Positions 46,835-55,935 of a stretch of DNA of 64,000 bases are shown piece after piece. Made by a program: the position numbers and the translations under genes. Origin of the DNA: DATLZB01 sp035574175 (GTDB lineage Bacteria > Pseudomonadota > Alphaproteobacteria > Rhizobiales > Hyphomicrobiaceae); NCBI GenBank assembly GCA_035574175.1, contig DATLZB010000158.1, positions 7,210-71,209 on the forward strand, given 5' to 3'. The notes beneath the pieces are model-generated. The model was not told the DNA's origin. It did no database searches and worked only from the letters and a program-made list of their open reading frames with translations. Each line of letters opens with the position of its first letter. Position 1 is the first letter of the stretch.

Positions 46835-48010
46835 TTAGCGGCGAGCTGCTGACGCATCCGTCGGCTGGATGCCGGCACCCGTTGCCAACCGCCCGGCTGA
46901 GGACGGCATGCGATCGAGGCGGGAGGCGAGGTAGGCGGCAGAGCGCATCTCGAGCAGGCGACTTGCGGTACGTTCGAAAAGTCGGGCGCCGTCGCCGACA
47001 GGGTAGAGCTCGTGAGGTTCGGCGTCCGCCGACACAATGAGACAGACGCGGTTGTCGTAGAGGGTGTCGACCAGATTGACGAACCGGCGCGCCTCGTTGC
47101 GACGGGCCGGAGTGAGGCGCGGGACCCCCTCGATCAGCACGGTGTGAAAGGTGTAGGCGATGCGGAGGAAATCGGCTGCTCCGAGCGGTTTCTCGCACAG
47201 GTCGGAAAACCGAAACAGGGCAACGCCCATGGCAGCCTCGGGGACGAGCAGCTTCCGTCCGTGGACGGGAAGCTCCAGGCCCGTGCCCGTCTTCTGGCCC
47301 GTCAGCCGCGCGAAGACCTCCCGCATGCGATTGGCAGCGGTCGCGTCGAGGGGGGTGAAGTAAAGGTCGCGTCCGGCCAGCTTGGCAAGGCGGAAATCCT
47401 TGGCCGCGGCAAGCTCGAGCACGGTCATGCGTTCGCCGATGAGGTCGAGGAACGGTAGAAAGAGCTGGCGATTGAGCCCGTTCTGATAGAGCCCGGAAGG
47501 CGGCACGTTGGACGTGCAAACGACGACGACCTGGCTTTCAAACAGGCCCCTGAACAACCGTCCCAGGATCATGGCATCGGCAATATCGGTGACGTGCAGT
47601 TCGTCGAAGCACAAGAGCCGTGCCTGGCGGGCAATCCGACGGGCGACGGACGGGATGGGGTCGCCGTCAACAGCGGCGCGAGCCACCGCAATCAGCTCGT
47701 GCACCTCGGCCATGAACTCGTGAAAGTGTACGCGCCGGCGGGGCGAGAAGCGGACCCCCTCAAAGAAGAGGTCCATAAGCATCGTCTTGCCGCCGCCGAC
47801 GCCGCCATGGATGTAAAGCCCATTCGGCGCGGCCGTCCCGTTGGCGCGCAGCCTGGCGAGCAAACCAGGGCCGGGCCGCCAGCGTTCGAGCCGCCGGGAA
47901 AGCTCGTCCAAGGCGCGGGCGACGACGAGCTGGGCCGGGTCCGGCTCCAGGCGCCCCGTGGTCACCAGGTCGTTCAGGCGCTGCAGCGGTCCCATGGGCA
48001 TAGCGAGCAT
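46835..48010 (-). CDS. zapE: ZapE/AFG1-type ATPase
   Basis: A 391-residue P-loop ATPase. The Walker A motif is GGVGGGKTMLMD, and RRVHFHEFMAEVH, LLCFDELHVTDIADAMIL and the CTSNVPPSGLYQNGLNR segments identify the ZapE/AFG1 family. In E. coli ZapE acts on the Z ring during division under low oxygen; the mitochondrial homologue is linked to complex IV quality control. In Rhizobiales a gene of this type commonly sits just before mdh-sucC; here it lies past sucC and on the opposite strand, indicating local rearrangement. Several Met codons at the start (48010, 48001, 47995) are possible. Confidence 0.92.
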   Translation of the reverse strand: MLAMPMGPLQRLNDLVTTGRLEPDPAQLVVARALDELSRRLERWRPGPGLLARLRANGTAAPNGLYIHGGVGGGKTMLMDLFFEGVRFSPRRRVHFHEFMAEVHELIAVARAAVDGDPIPSVARRIARQARLLCFDELHVTDIADAMILGRLFRGLFESQVVVVCTSNVPPSGLYQNGLNRQLFLPFLDLIGERMTVLELAAAKDFRLAKLAGRDLYFTPLDATAANRMREVFARLTGQKTGTGLELPVHGRKLLVPEAAMGVALFRFSDLCEKPLGAADFLRIAYTFHTVLIEGVPRLTPARRNEARRFVNLVDTLYDNRVCLIVSADAEPHELYPVGDGARLFERTASRLLEMRSAAYLASRLDRMPSSAGRLATGAGIQPTDASAARR

Positions 48011-48233
48011 GGCGGCCCCGCTAGCGTGCGATCCAACGGCAGGTCAAGCGGGAGCGTGGTTCAAGAGCATCGATGTGACATCAAGGCACCAGCGACGATC
48101 GGCACCCGTGTCGCGCCTCGAAATCGCCCGATCGGGGCTGTGTTGTGCGCCGCACAAGAACGCCTACATCTCGACCAACGCGGCGGGGGCCGGGAAATCC
48201 CGCGCCAAGCGCAGGCGGCAAGGAGTGAGGATC

Positions 48234-48809
48234 ATGAGCGGACAGCGGCTGCTCGGGGGCAGCATCAGAAAACTGTGGCCCACGGAAACCCACCTGTTTC
48301 GTGACCATCTGCTTCGCCTGGACAAGGAAAGCCGGCGCATGCGCTTCGCGCACGGCGTCTCCGACAGTTTCATTGAAGAGTACGCCTTGCGCATGAGCGA
48401 GATGGGCGGCATCGTCTACGCCTATCTCGATGGCGGCCGAGCGCGCGCGGTCGCGGAATTAAGGAAACTCGGCGATATCTGGGGGCAGGAGGCGGAGGCT
48501 GCGTTCTCGGTGGAACGAGCCTACCAGGATATGGGGATCGGCACGGAGTTGATGGGCCGCGTGATCAGGGCGGCGCGTAATCGAGGAGTGCAGCGGCTCT
48601 ACATGAGCTGCCTCGCTGAAAACCGCCGGATGCAGGCCATCGCCCGCAAATACGAGGCGGATCTTCGGTTCGAATACGGCGAGGTGGTAGGCGAGATCGT
48701 CGCGCTCGAGCCTAACTACTTTTCCATTCTCGCCGAAGCGGTGGAGGACCGTGTGGGGTTCGTGCTGGCCGTACTCGAACTGCAGCACCGCATCGTCCGA
48801 GCGGCGTGA
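48234..48809 (+). CDS. GNAT family acetyltransferase
   Basis: A 191-residue GNAT enzyme. The beta-strand ARAVAELRKL, then AAFSVERAYQDMGIGTELMGRVI (acetyl-CoA motif A: QxxGxG/A as YQDMGIG) and the RGVQRLYMSCLAENRRMQAIARKY segment define the fold. The substrate is not known; similar stand-alone enzymes are common. AAGGAGTGAGG precedes the ATG. Divergent from zapE (223-bp spacer). Confidence 0.85.
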   Translation: MSGQRLLGGSIRKLWPTETHLFRDHLLRLDKESRRMRFAHGVSDSFIEEYALRMSEMGGIVYAYLDGGRARAVAELRKLGDIWGQEAEAAFSVERAYQDMGIGTELMGRVIRAARNRGVQRLYMSCLAENRRMQAIARKYEADLRFEYGEVVGEIVALEPNYFSILAEAVEDRVGFVLAVLELQHRIVRAA

Positions 48810-49064
48810 TTTGATTCATGCGATGCGACGGAAGAACGGTAGGCTCGCTACAAATCATTAATTTGCAGCGCGGCATTCACATTTCGTCTGCTGAGCACCT
48901 AGCAACGCTCTCGAAACCCACAAATATTGGTGACTTAATGCAACACCACGACGAAAAAGCCCGTTCACGGACGAATAGAATGCAATTTGCATGTCAACAA
49001 TTCAGAAGACTTTCCACATGCTCGCATTTGTTCGAAATGATTCGAACTTGAGAGGAGAGAACAC
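48810..49064 (+). promoter_or_regulatory. AT-rich leader with palindromes before the histone-like mini-gene
   Basis: A 255-bp spacer, clearly more AT-rich than its surroundings. It has a perfect 13-base palindrome ATGCAATTTGCAT (48980-48992) and an 18-base inverted repeat GTTCGAA-ATGA-TTCGAAC (49030-49047) ending 17 bases before the ATG, just ahead of the AGAGGAGAG ribosome site. The latter could be a repressor site or a leader hairpin. It does not match the alphaproteobacterial LexA box (GTTC-N7-GTTC). No convincing gene or -35/-10 pair was found. Confidence 0.45.
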
Positions 49065-49205
49065 ATGGCTAAGGTCGCAGTGAAGAAGAAGGCGGTCGCC
49101 CGCAGGGCGAAGGCGTCGGTGAGAAAGTCGTCGACGCGCAAGAGCGCCGGCCGCAAGCCGGCTCGGGCCGTCCGCAAGGCTCGCAAGGTGCGCCGGGGCC
49201 GCTAG
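49065..49205 (+). CDS. 46-residue histone-H1-like basic protein
   Basis: A 46-residue protein of almost only Lys, Arg, Ala, Val and Ser (MAKVAVKKKAVARRAKASV...RKVRRGR), about half of it basic. This is the composition of the histone H1/Hc1-like and AlgP-like tails that bind DNA or RNA non-specifically. A strong ribosome site (AGAGGAGAG), its own AT-rich leader with palindromes, and a hairpin terminator 83 bp after the stop argue that it is a true, independently expressed gene despite its size. The Lys/Ala tail of the CarD protein in this window is similar in style. Function inferred from composition only. Confidence 0.65.
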   Translation: MAKVAVKKKAVARRAKASVRKSSTRKSAGRKPARAVRKARKVRRGR

Positions 49206-49287
49206 AGGCTGCGCGGTCCCCGCAGGGCAGGCGGGGCACCGCACACGGCGGAGGCCGCAGGGCTCAGGCTCTTCGGCCCTATTGCAA

Positions 49288-49324
49288 CCGGGGGCATGCG
49301 CAAGCATCCCCCGGCTTCTTGTTT
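49288..49324 (+). terminator. Intrinsic terminator after the histone-like mini-gene
   Basis: A stem CCGGGGG/CCCCCGG extended past a bulged C by ATGC/GCAT, with a GCAA loop (49288-49314), then the T-rich CTTCTTGTTT. It separates this unit from the convergent sdhB. Confidence 0.72.
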
Positions 49325-49344
49325 CGTATCGTAGGCCGGCAGCC

Positions 49345-50127
49345 TCACACGCGACGCTCAATCATGAGCTTTTTGATCTCTGCGATGGCCTTGGCTGGGT
49401 TCAGGCCTTTAGGGCAGGCCTTGGCGCAGTTCAGGATCGTGTGACAGCGATAGAGGCGGAAGGGGTCCTCGAGCTGGTCGAGCCGCTCGCCCGTCGCTTC
49501 GTCGCGGCTGTCAACGATCCAGCGGTAGGCTTGCAGCAGGATAGCCGGCCCCAGGAAACGGTCGGAGTTCCACCAGTAGCTGGGACAACCTGCCGAGCAG
49601 CAGGCGCAGAGGATGCACTCGTAAAGTCCGTCGAGCCGCTCGCGCTCGGGACGCGACTGTCGCCATTCGGCGGCGGGAGCGGGCGTGGTGGTCTTGAGCC
49701 AGGGTTCGATCGAGCGGTGCTGGGCATAGAACTTGGTCAGATCCGGCACCAGGTCCTTGACGACCGGCATGTGCGGCAGCGGATATATCCGCACCGGATC
49801 GGCGAGGTCGGCGATGGCCTCGATGCAGGCAAGGCGGTTGGTGCCGTTGATGTTCATGGAGCACGAGCCGCAAATGCCCTCCCGACACGAGCGGCGGAAG
49901 GTGAGGGTTGAGTCGGTCTCGTTCTTAATCTTGATCAGGCCGTCGAGAACCATCGGCCCGCAGGAATCGAGGTCGATCCAGTAGCGGTCCAGACGCGGGT
50001 TCTCACCGTCCTCCGGATTCCATCGGTAAACGCGGAATTCACGCCATCTGCCCTTGCTGCTCGAGGGCTTGTTCCAGGTCTTGCCCGGTCTGATCTTCGA
50101 GTTCCTGGGCAGTGTCAGCTGAACCAT
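49345..50127 (-). CDS. sdhB: Succinate dehydrogenase iron-sulfur subunit
   Basis: A 260-residue SdhB. The [2Fe-2S] ligands Cys81, Cys86, Cys89 and Cys101 lie in [20 protein letters not shown] and on; the [16 protein letters not shown] and [20 protein letters not shown] motifs bind the [4Fe-4S] and [3Fe-4S] clusters. It carries electrons from SdhA to ubiquinone in complex II. It is the last gene of the sdh set, but 118 bp separates it from an unknown gene that stands between it and sdhA. Confidence 0.97.
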   Translation of the reverse strand: MVQLTLPRNSKIRPGKTWNKPSSSKGRWREFRVYRWNPEDGENPRLDRYWIDLDSCGPMVLDGLIKIKNETDSTLTFRRSCREGICGSCSMNINGTNRLACIEAIADLADPVRIYPLPHMPVVKDLVPDLTKFYAQHRSIEPWLKTTTPAPAAEWRQSRPERERLDGLYECILCACCSAGCPSYWWNSDRFLGPAILLQAYRWIVDSRDEATGERLDQLEDPFRLYRCHTILNCAKACPKGLNPAKAIAEIKKLMIERRV

Positions 50128-50245
50128 GTGGTGGATTGTCTCCGGCTCGATTGTCGGCTTTCGGCCGCCACTATGTCATGGATTTCGCACCGCACACTGT
50201 CAATCTCGCCGGATTGGCGCGGGCACATACGCGACACACTGTCCC

Positions 50246-50857
50246 TTAGGCGTCATCCAGCCGGTAGCGCTTCAGCTCGCGCACGAGAGCGGTGAGCCGC
50301 ACGGAGATGTCGAGGCCGCTGTCGACCGAGGTCTTCAAGGTGGCACGCTGGGCGATCAATCGATTGAGGCGCTCCTGCTGCTCGCCGAAGCCGAAGAAGA
50401 CCTTCTCCGGTGCGTTGATCTCGCCGTCCTCGATGGCCGACATGGTTGCATAGCTGCTCTGGGCAGCCAGTACGAACATGCTGGCGATGTGGTCGACGAG
50501 TTCCTGGTAGATGCGAATGGAATCGGCATCAACGCGCGCACCGTGCACCCCGAACTTGAGCGGTGCGGCTGCAGTGCCGCCTTCACCAGCAAACAGCTTC
50601 GGGTAGCGCTGGAAGCGGCGGAAGGCGTCGTGCAGACCGAGGCAGGAACTCTCAAGATCGCGCAGCGCCATCGCCGCCTTGCGGCGGCCCCGCGATCTGT
50701 CGCTTGGAGTACGATCCTGGGCGATCCAGTTGATCGAGGCAATGGAGGAGATGGCGCCGAGCGCTGCCAGCGCAGGCAACACGGCAGCGAACGGATCGGG
50801 CGCAAGGCGCATGTTGGCGTCGGCCTTGGCGATCGTCTTTCGCGTTGCCCGTTGCAC
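50246..50857 (-). CDS. Unknown protein gene inserted between sdhA and sdhB
   Basis: A 203-residue protein of unknown family. A hydrophobic helix near the start (FAAVLPALAALGAISSIASI, about 23-42) is followed by a basic patch (DRSRGRRKAAMALRDLE) and a mainly helical soluble part (DSIRIYQELVDHIASMFVLA...RLNRLIAQRATLKTSV). Start: GTG at 50857 after GGGGACC, with an ATG at 50812 as an alternative. It has the strand of the sdh operon, with gaps of 146 bp to sdhA and 118 bp to sdhB, so it is probably co-transcribed. I recognise no domain; a role with complex II would be guesswork. Confidence 0.6.
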   Translation of the reverse strand: MQRATRKTIAKADANMRLAPDPFAAVLPALAALGAISSIASINWIAQDRTPSDRSRGRRKAAMALRDLESSCLGLHDAFRRFQRYPKLFAGEGGTAAAPLKFGVHGARVDADSIRIYQELVDHIASMFVLAAQSSYATMSAIEDGEINAPEKVFFGFGEQQERLNRLIAQRATLKTSVDSGLDISVRLTALVRELKRYRLDDA

Positions 50858-51003
50858 GACGGTCCCCGGAATGGATGTTTCAGTGCGGCAGGGTGGGGCG
50901 ACTCAACGGTCGCATTCATACATGGCGGCGATGGCAGACAAGCGGCGGCGCCAAGAAAGCTGTGTGTGGCAGGCAAGCCGCGCAGGCGGGGCCACGGCCG
51001 GGG

Positions 51004-52857
51004 TCAATAGACGCGGGCTTTGGGGGGGATGTACTTGATCTCGTTGGTCAGCGTGTGCGTGTGAACAGGCCGGTAATCGATGCGCACCGATCGGTCGCGG
51101 TCGTCTGTCCAGGCCAGCGTGTGCTTCATCCAATTGACGTCATCGCGGGCGGGAAAATCCTCGCGCGCATGCGCGCCGCGGCTCTCCTTGCGGTCCCTGG
51201 CGCCTACCACCGTCACGGCCGCCTGCACGATCAGGTTTTCGAACTCCAGCGTCTCGATGAGGTCGGAATTCCAGATGAGCGAGCGGTCCGACACGCGGAT
51301 GTCGTCGGTGCCCCTCCACAACTCGCAAATCAGTTTCACGCCCTCTTCCAGGACCGGCCCGTCACGGAACACGGCGCAATTGTTTTGCATCACCTTCTGC
51401 ATCTCGAGCCGCAGCGCCGCGGTCGGCGTCGAACCCGAGGCGTAGCGGAGGCGGTCGAGGCGGGACAGGGCCAGATCGGCGGCGTTGGCGGGCAGCTCCG
51501 GGTGCGCGGAGTTCGGTTCGATGGTCTCGGCGCATCGCAAGGCAGCGGCACGACCGAACACGATGAGGTCAATGAGGGAGTTGGAGCCCAGCCGATTGGC
51601 GCCGTGCACGGACACGCAGGCGGCCTCGCCGAGTGCCATCAGGCCGGGCACGACACAGTCGGGATTGCCATGTTTCAGCGTCACGACCTCGCCGTGATAG
51701 TTGGTCGGGATGCCGCCCATGTTGTAGTGCACGGTGGGGATTACCGGGATCGGCTGGCGGCGCAAATCGACGCCGGCGAAGATCTTCGCGCTCTCGGTGA
51801 TGCCCGGCAGGCGCTCGGCCAGGATATCCGGATCGAGATGGTCGAGGTGGAGATAAAGGTGGTCCTTCTCGGGCCCCACGCCGCGGCCCTCGCGGATCTC
51901 GACGGTCATCGCGCGGGAAACCACGTCGCGGGAGGCGAGGTCCTTTGCGTGTGGGGCGTAGCGCTCCATGAAGCGCTCGCCCTCGGAGTTGGTTAGGTAT
52001 CCTCCCTCACCTCGCGCGCCCTCGGTGATGAGGACGCCGGCGCCGTAGACGCCGGTCGGATGGAACTGGACGAACTCCATGTCCTGCAGCGGAAGGCCGG
52101 CGCGCAGCACCATGGCGTTGCCATCACCGGTGCAGGTGTGCGCTCCGGTGCAGGAGAAGTAGATGCGGCCATAACCGCCGGTGGCGAGAATGGTCTTCTT
52201 GGCGCGGAAGCGGTGGACGCTGCCGTCGTCGAGGCAGAGGGCCACGACGCCAAGGCAGGCCCCTTCCTGATCCATCATCAGATCGATGGCGAAGTACTCG
52301 ATGAAGAACTCGGCCGAATGGCGCAGGGCCTGCCCGTAGAGCGTGTGCAACATGGCATGGCCCGTACGATCGGCAACGGCACAGGTGCGTTGGGCCGGCG
52401 GGCCTTCGCCATACTCGGTGGTCATGCCGCCAAACGGGCGCTGATAAATGCGGCCGTCCTCGGTGCGGGAGAAGGGCACCCCGTAGTGCTCGAGCTCATA
52501 GACCGATTGGGGAGCGTTGCGGCACAGGTACTCGATGGCATCCTGATCACCGAGCCAGTCGGCTCCCTTCACGGTGTCGTACATGTGCCAGCGCCAGTCG
52601 TCGGGCCCCATGTTACCCAGAGCCGCGGCAACGCCGCCCTGGGCCGCCACCGTATGTGAGCGGGTCGGGAAGACCTTGGTGATGCAGGCGGTCTTGAGGC
52701 CCGCCTCGGCAGCACCCAAGGTGGCGCGCAAGCCGGAGCCCCCTGCGCCGACGACGACCACGTCGTAGGTGTGGTCGGTCAAAGGATAAGCTCTGCCGTT
52801 GATGGAGGGGGCGGCTGGGGCGGAGCCGTTGCCCTTGGCGTTGCCGGCTTGCGTCAT
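51004..52857 (-). CDS. sdhA: Succinate dehydrogenase flavoprotein subunit
   Basis: A 617-residue SdhA. FAD binding starts at [20 protein letters not shown]; the His that covalently holds FAD is His68 in [21 protein letters not shown] and the [11 protein letters not shown] segment complete the active site. It oxidises succinate to fumarate. Its start is 7 bp after sdhD, as expected for the operon. The N-terminal 20 residues are longer than in E. coli and Ala/Gly/Pro-rich. Confidence 0.98.
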   Translation of the reverse strand: MTQAGNAKGNGSAPAAPSINGRAYPLTDHTYDVVVVGAGGSGLRATLGAAEAGLKTACITKVFPTRSHTVAAQGGVAAALGNMGPDDWRWHMYDTVKGADWLGDQDAIEYLCRNAPQSVYELEHYGVPFSRTEDGRIYQRPFGGMTTEYGEGPPAQRTCAVADRTGHAMLHTLYGQALRHSAEFFIEYFAIDLMMDQEGACLGVVALCLDDGSVHRFRAKKTILATGGYGRIYFSCTGAHTCTGDGNAMVLRAGLPLQDMEFVQFHPTGVYGAGVLITEGARGEGGYLTNSEGERFMERYAPHAKDLASRDVVSRAMTVEIREGRGVGPEKDHLYLHLDHLDPDILAERLPGITESAKIFAGVDLRRQPIPVIPTVHYNMGGIPTNYHGEVVTLKHGNPDCVVPGLMALGEAACVSVHGANRLGSNSLIDLIVFGRAAALRCAETIEPNSAHPELPANAADLALSRLDRLRYASGSTPTAALRLEMQKVMQNNCAVFRDGPVLEEGVKLICELWRGTDDIRVSDRSLIWNSDLIETLEFENLIVQAAVTVVGARDRKESRGAHAREDFPARDDVNWMKHTLAWTDDRDRSVRIDYRPVHTHTLTNEIKYIPPKARVY

Positions 52858-52864
52858 CGCATCC

Positions 52865-53239
52865 TCAAGAATCGAAGCTCAGCTTCAGCACCGCCAAGGC
52901 GATGGCCGCCCCGATTACGATCGAAAAGAACGTGTTGAGCACCAGGAGCACGAGCTTCGCTCCTTCGGCGTGGACGTAATCTTCGATGATCACCTGCATG
53001 CCGATGCGCATGTGGAGCACGGCGGAGAGGAGGAGCAGGAACAGCGCGAGCGCGACGAGCGGGTGGGCGAGAGTTCGGGTGACCGTGGCATGGTCGGCGC
53101 CCGCCAGCAAGGCGATGAGCACCACAAGCGGCGGAACAAGGATCAGGTTGGCGACGGCGGTCAGTCGCTGGCGCCAAAAGTGGCTGGTGCCGTCCCTGGC
53201 GGAGCCCAAGCCCCGCACCCTCCTCAGCGGTGTGCTCAC
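52865..53239 (-). CDS. sdhD: Succinate dehydrogenase membrane anchor subunit SdhD
   Basis: A 124-residue protein with three membrane helices. The haem-ligand His76 lies in [18 protein letters not shown], where Asp-Tyr near the end forms part of the quinone site. It anchors SdhAB to the membrane together with SdhC. It begins 6 bp after sdhC and ends 7 bp before sdhA. Confidence 0.92.
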   Translation of the reverse strand: MSTPLRRVRGLGSARDGTSHFWRQRLTAVANLILVPPLVVLIALLAGADHATVTRTLAHPLVALALFLLLLSAVLHMRIGMQVIIEDYVHAEGAKLVLLVLNTFFSIVIGAAIALAVLKLSFDS

Positions 53240-53245
53240 GACTTC

Positions 53246-53680
53246 TCAAATCCCTCCACGGAGGTGCCCAGCCAGAACCCAGATGGCGAGGGTAATGGCG
53301 ACAGAAAGGATGATCGTTCCCCAGCACAGCAGATCGACGTTCGCCAGAGCAAAGCCGCGGCCGGTGTCCCAGATCAGATGGCGGATGCCGCCAAGCATGT
53401 GGTGGACGAGGACCCAGGTGTAGCCGAAGAGTACGATCCTGCCGATCGGTACGCCATAAGGGCTCGCAGCGATGAGACCGTTGACGTAGTCGAAGGAAGC
53501 CTGCCCGGCGGCTGCCGAGACCACCCAGGCTGCGAACAGAAGCGTGCCGAAGTAAAGGGCGCCGCCGGTGATGCGATGGAGGATCGACATCACCATGTTG
53601 ATGAGCGGCGAATAGATCTGCAGATGCGGAGAAATGGGCCGCGCGCGCTTCGATCCGTTTACGGATGCGGCCTCAGCCAT
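53246..53680 (-). CDS. sdhC: Succinate dehydrogenase cytochrome b556 subunit SdhC
   Basis: A 144-residue membrane protein with three helices. RPISPHLQIYSPLINMVMSI and SILHRITGG are the SdhC quinone-site signatures, and the haem His is His93 or His94 in LVHHMLGGIRHL. First gene of the sdh operon; a candidate promoter lies about 140 bp upstream. Confidence 0.95.
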   Translation of the reverse strand: MAEAASVNGSKRARPISPHLQIYSPLINMVMSILHRITGGALYFGTLLFAAWVVSAAAGQASFDYVNGLIAASPYGVPIGRIVLFGYTWVLVHHMLGGIRHLIWDTGRGFALANVDLLCWGTIILSVAITLAIWVLAGHLRGGI

Positions 53681-53816
53681 TGGTCAAGCTCCAAATGCTC
53701 CCGGCGCGGGATGCAACCATAGCTTAGCGGCGATGCTCCGGCCTTTCCGCCTGATCATGCCTGCCATGCGAAGGCGGTTCGGCGTGCGGAATAGCCCCGC
53801 GCATGGAATCGCCTGC

Positions 53817-53845
53817 CGTATAGCGTGCGATGCAAAATGCGGCAA
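53817..53845 (-). promoter_or_regulatory. Candidate sdhCDAB promoter
   Basis: On the minus strand TTGCCG (53840-53845) and TATACG (53817-53822), spaced 17 bp, in the 224-bp spacer before sdhC. It matches the sigma-70 form only moderately. Confidence 0.4.
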
Positions 53846-53904
53846 CGGTGCAGGTGTTCCCGAGCCGGTGTTGCGGAGGCGGCGCCGCACGAGCGAGGCG
53901 TCGC

Positions 53905-54963
53905 CTAGCGCGGCAGAATCGCCCACATGTCGAGGTCGAGGATGACACCGTCCTCGTAGGCGCCCGAGGCCATGAGACGCGGAAAACCGGCGGCTGTCCG
54001 GTTTTTGAGGGCGATCAGGCGCAGGCGCAGGGCGCCAACGTCGCTGCGGCCAGGCAGCTCCGCCTTCTCCAGCACTTCCGACCAGGCATAGACGGTGTCG
54101 CCGGCAAAGCAGGGCGCGGTGTGGCGGCCGCCGTTGATGGCGGCGATGTGGAAGCAGTTGGCAAGCCCGTTGAAAGAGAGGGCCCGCGCCAGCGAGATCA
54201 CCGCGCCGCCATAGACCAGACGGCGACCGAAGCGGCCTTGGCCTTCCGCGTGCTGATTGAAATGCACCCGCGCCGTGTTCTGATAAAGCCTGGTCGCAAT
54301 CTGGTGCTCGGCCTCTTCCAGCGTCATGCCGTCGGCGTGGTCGATGCGCTCGCCGACCTCGTAGTCCTGCCAGCGGTGAGGAGCGCCGGCGGCGGCGAGG
54401 TCATAAGCGGCGGGATCGATGGGTGGCACGGCGGTGCCGATGGTGGCCGGCTCGAGCCGATCGGAGAGATCGGGCACCACCGGTTCGGGGGCGGGCGCGG
54501 TCTTGTTGCGCTTTTTCACCATCACCCAGCGCACATACTCGAGCACGGTTTGCCCGGCTTGGTTCTCGCCCTTCGAGCGCACGTAGACGATGCCCGCTTC
54601 GCCGCTTGAAGTCTCCTTGAGCCCGATCACCTCGGAGGTGGCGCTCAGCGTGTCGCCGGCATACACGGGCCGCAGGAACCGGCACTCGGCATAGCCGAGG
54701 TTGGCGACGGCATTGAGCGAGATGTCGGGGACGGTCTTGCCGAACACGACGTTGAATACGAGCAGGTCGTCGACGGGCGAGCGTGGGTAGCCGATAGCCC
54801 TGGCAAAGGTATCTGCCGACTGCACGGCAAAGCGAGGTCCGTATAGTCCCATGTAGACGGCGACATCGCCGGCAGTGAGGGTGCGGGGCGAGGCGTGGCG
54901 CAAGACCTGGCCCAGACGAAAGTCCTCGAAGAAATTGCCCAAGCCGGTCTTGGAGGCGGTCAT
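53905..54963 (-). CDS. MaoC-family hydratase, mesaconyl-CoA hydratase type
   Basis: A 352-residue protein of two hot-dog (MaoC-like) domains. The FFEDFRLGQVLRHASPRTLTAGD start and the second-domain block QNTARVHFNQHAEGQGRFGRRLVYGG resemble mesaconyl-CoA hydratase (beta-methylmalyl-CoA dehydratase) of the ethylmalonyl-CoA pathway, which hydrates mesaconyl-CoA. Its start overlaps the stop of the CitE-like lyase gene (ATGA), so the two proteins are probably made together and act in sequence. Other core genes of the pathway (ccr, ecm, mcd) are not in the window, so the exact substrate is not certain. Confidence 0.8.
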   Translation of the reverse strand: MTASKTGLGNFFEDFRLGQVLRHASPRTLTAGDVAVYMGLYGPRFAVQSADTFARAIGYPRSPVDDLLVFNVVFGKTVPDISLNAVANLGYAECRFLRPVYAGDTLSATSEVIGLKETSSGEAGIVYVRSKGENQAGQTVLEYVRWVMVKKRNKTAPAPEPVVPDLSDRLEPATIGTAVPPIDPAAYDLAAAGAPHRWQDYEVGERIDHADGMTLEEAEHQIATRLYQNTARVHFNQHAEGQGRFGRRLVYGGAVISLARALSFNGLANCFHIAAINGGRHTAPCFAGDTVYAWSEVLEKAELPGRSDVGALRLRLIALKNRTAAGFPRLMASGAYEDGVILDLDMWAILPR

Positions 54964-55835
54964 GGCCCTCTCCCAGCGATCGCGTCGGCAATGGCCACTG
55001 TGCGGCGGGCGATGTCAGCATGCATGATCTCGACCATTCGCCCCTCCACGGTAATGACGCCCTTGCCCTTGTTCTCGGCACGCTCGAATGCGGCGATTAC
55101 CTTGCGCGACCAGGCGATCTCGTCGGCGGAAGGGGCGAACACCTCGTTGGCAACGGCGATCTGGTCAGGGTGGATGAGCGTCTTGCCGTCCATGCCAAGG
55201 CGTCGGCCCAACTCGCACTCGCGCCTGAAGCCCTCAAGATCGCGGAAGTTGTTATAGACGCCATCGAGCACGTCGAGGCCAAAGGCGCGGGCGGCGGTGA
55301 TGGCGGCTGAAAACCAATAAAGTCCAGCGACGCGATCGGCCCCGAGGTCAGCGCGGGTTTCCTTGGCGAGATCGTTGGTGCCCATGACGAAGCCGGCGAG
55401 CCGGATTGCCGGCTCGCTGGCAAGGGCGGCGATGTCGGCGATGCGGAGGATGGCGAGTGGGGTCTCGATCATCAGCCAGAGCCGCGTGCGTTGAGAAGCG
55501 CCAGCGAGCAGGGGGGCGATGCGGCGTGCATCGTCGGGGGTGGCGATCTTGGGAACGAGAATGCCGTCGGGTGCAGCGGAGACGGCCGCGGCGACATCGT
55601 TCTCGCCCCAGGGCGTATCGAGGGCGTTGATACGGATCACGACTTCGCGCCCGCCGTATCCGCCGGATCGGGCGGCGGCGGCCGCCTGCTCGCGAGCGGT
55701 GGGCTTCGCCTCGGGCGCCACCGCGTCCTCGAGGTCGAAGATCACCATGTCCGCGGGGAGTGTCTTCGCCTTCTCCAAGGCGCGGGCGTTGGATGCCGGC
55801 ATGTAAAGTGCGCTGCGCCGCGGTCGGAACTGCAT
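54960..55835 (-). CDS. CitE-like CoA ester lyase (malyl-CoA/methylmalyl-CoA type)
   Basis: A 291-residue member of the HpcH/HpaI citrate lyase beta family. The RPRRSALYMPASNARALEKA start, IFDLEDAVAP (about 32-41), VIRINALDTPWGENDV and LMIETPLAIL carry the Mg- and CoA-binding residues. Candidates are malyl-CoA/beta-methylmalyl-CoA lyase (Mcl1) or malyl-CoA thioesterase (Mcl2). Pairing with a mesaconyl-CoA hydratase-like gene supports either. Product glyoxylate and propionyl- or acetyl-CoA would feed the neighbouring TCA enzymes. Start at 55835 gives the family beginning; divergent from the FAD oxidase by 100 bp. Confidence 0.82.
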   Translation of the reverse strand: MQFRPRRSALYMPASNARALEKAKTLPADMVIFDLEDAVAPEAKPTAREQAAAAARSGGYGGREVVIRINALDTPWGENDVAAAVSAAPDGILVPKIATPDDARRIAPLLAGASQRTRLWLMIETPLAILRIADIAALASEPAIRLAGFVMGTNDLAKETRADLGADRVAGLYWFSAAITAARAFGLDVLDGVYNNFRDLEGFRRECELGRRLGMDGKTLIHPDQIAVANEVFAPSADEIAWSRKVIAAFERAENKGKGVITVEGRMVEIMHADIARRTVAIADAIAGRGP

Positions 55836-55935
55836 GGGTGCCTCGCTCGAGTCGGTGGCTGGCGCTGAGCCTATAGTGCGCCGCACAAGATCGCAAAGCG
55901 TGGCGTGCTGGGCGCAAAGCGGGCAAACTGGGGTC

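Noticed and set aside
49030..49047. LexA (SOS) box upstream of the histone-like mini-gene
   Set aside because: The inverted repeat gives GTTC-N7-TTCG, not the alphaproteobacterial GTTC-N7-GTTC, nor the Gram-positive GAAC-N4-GTTC.
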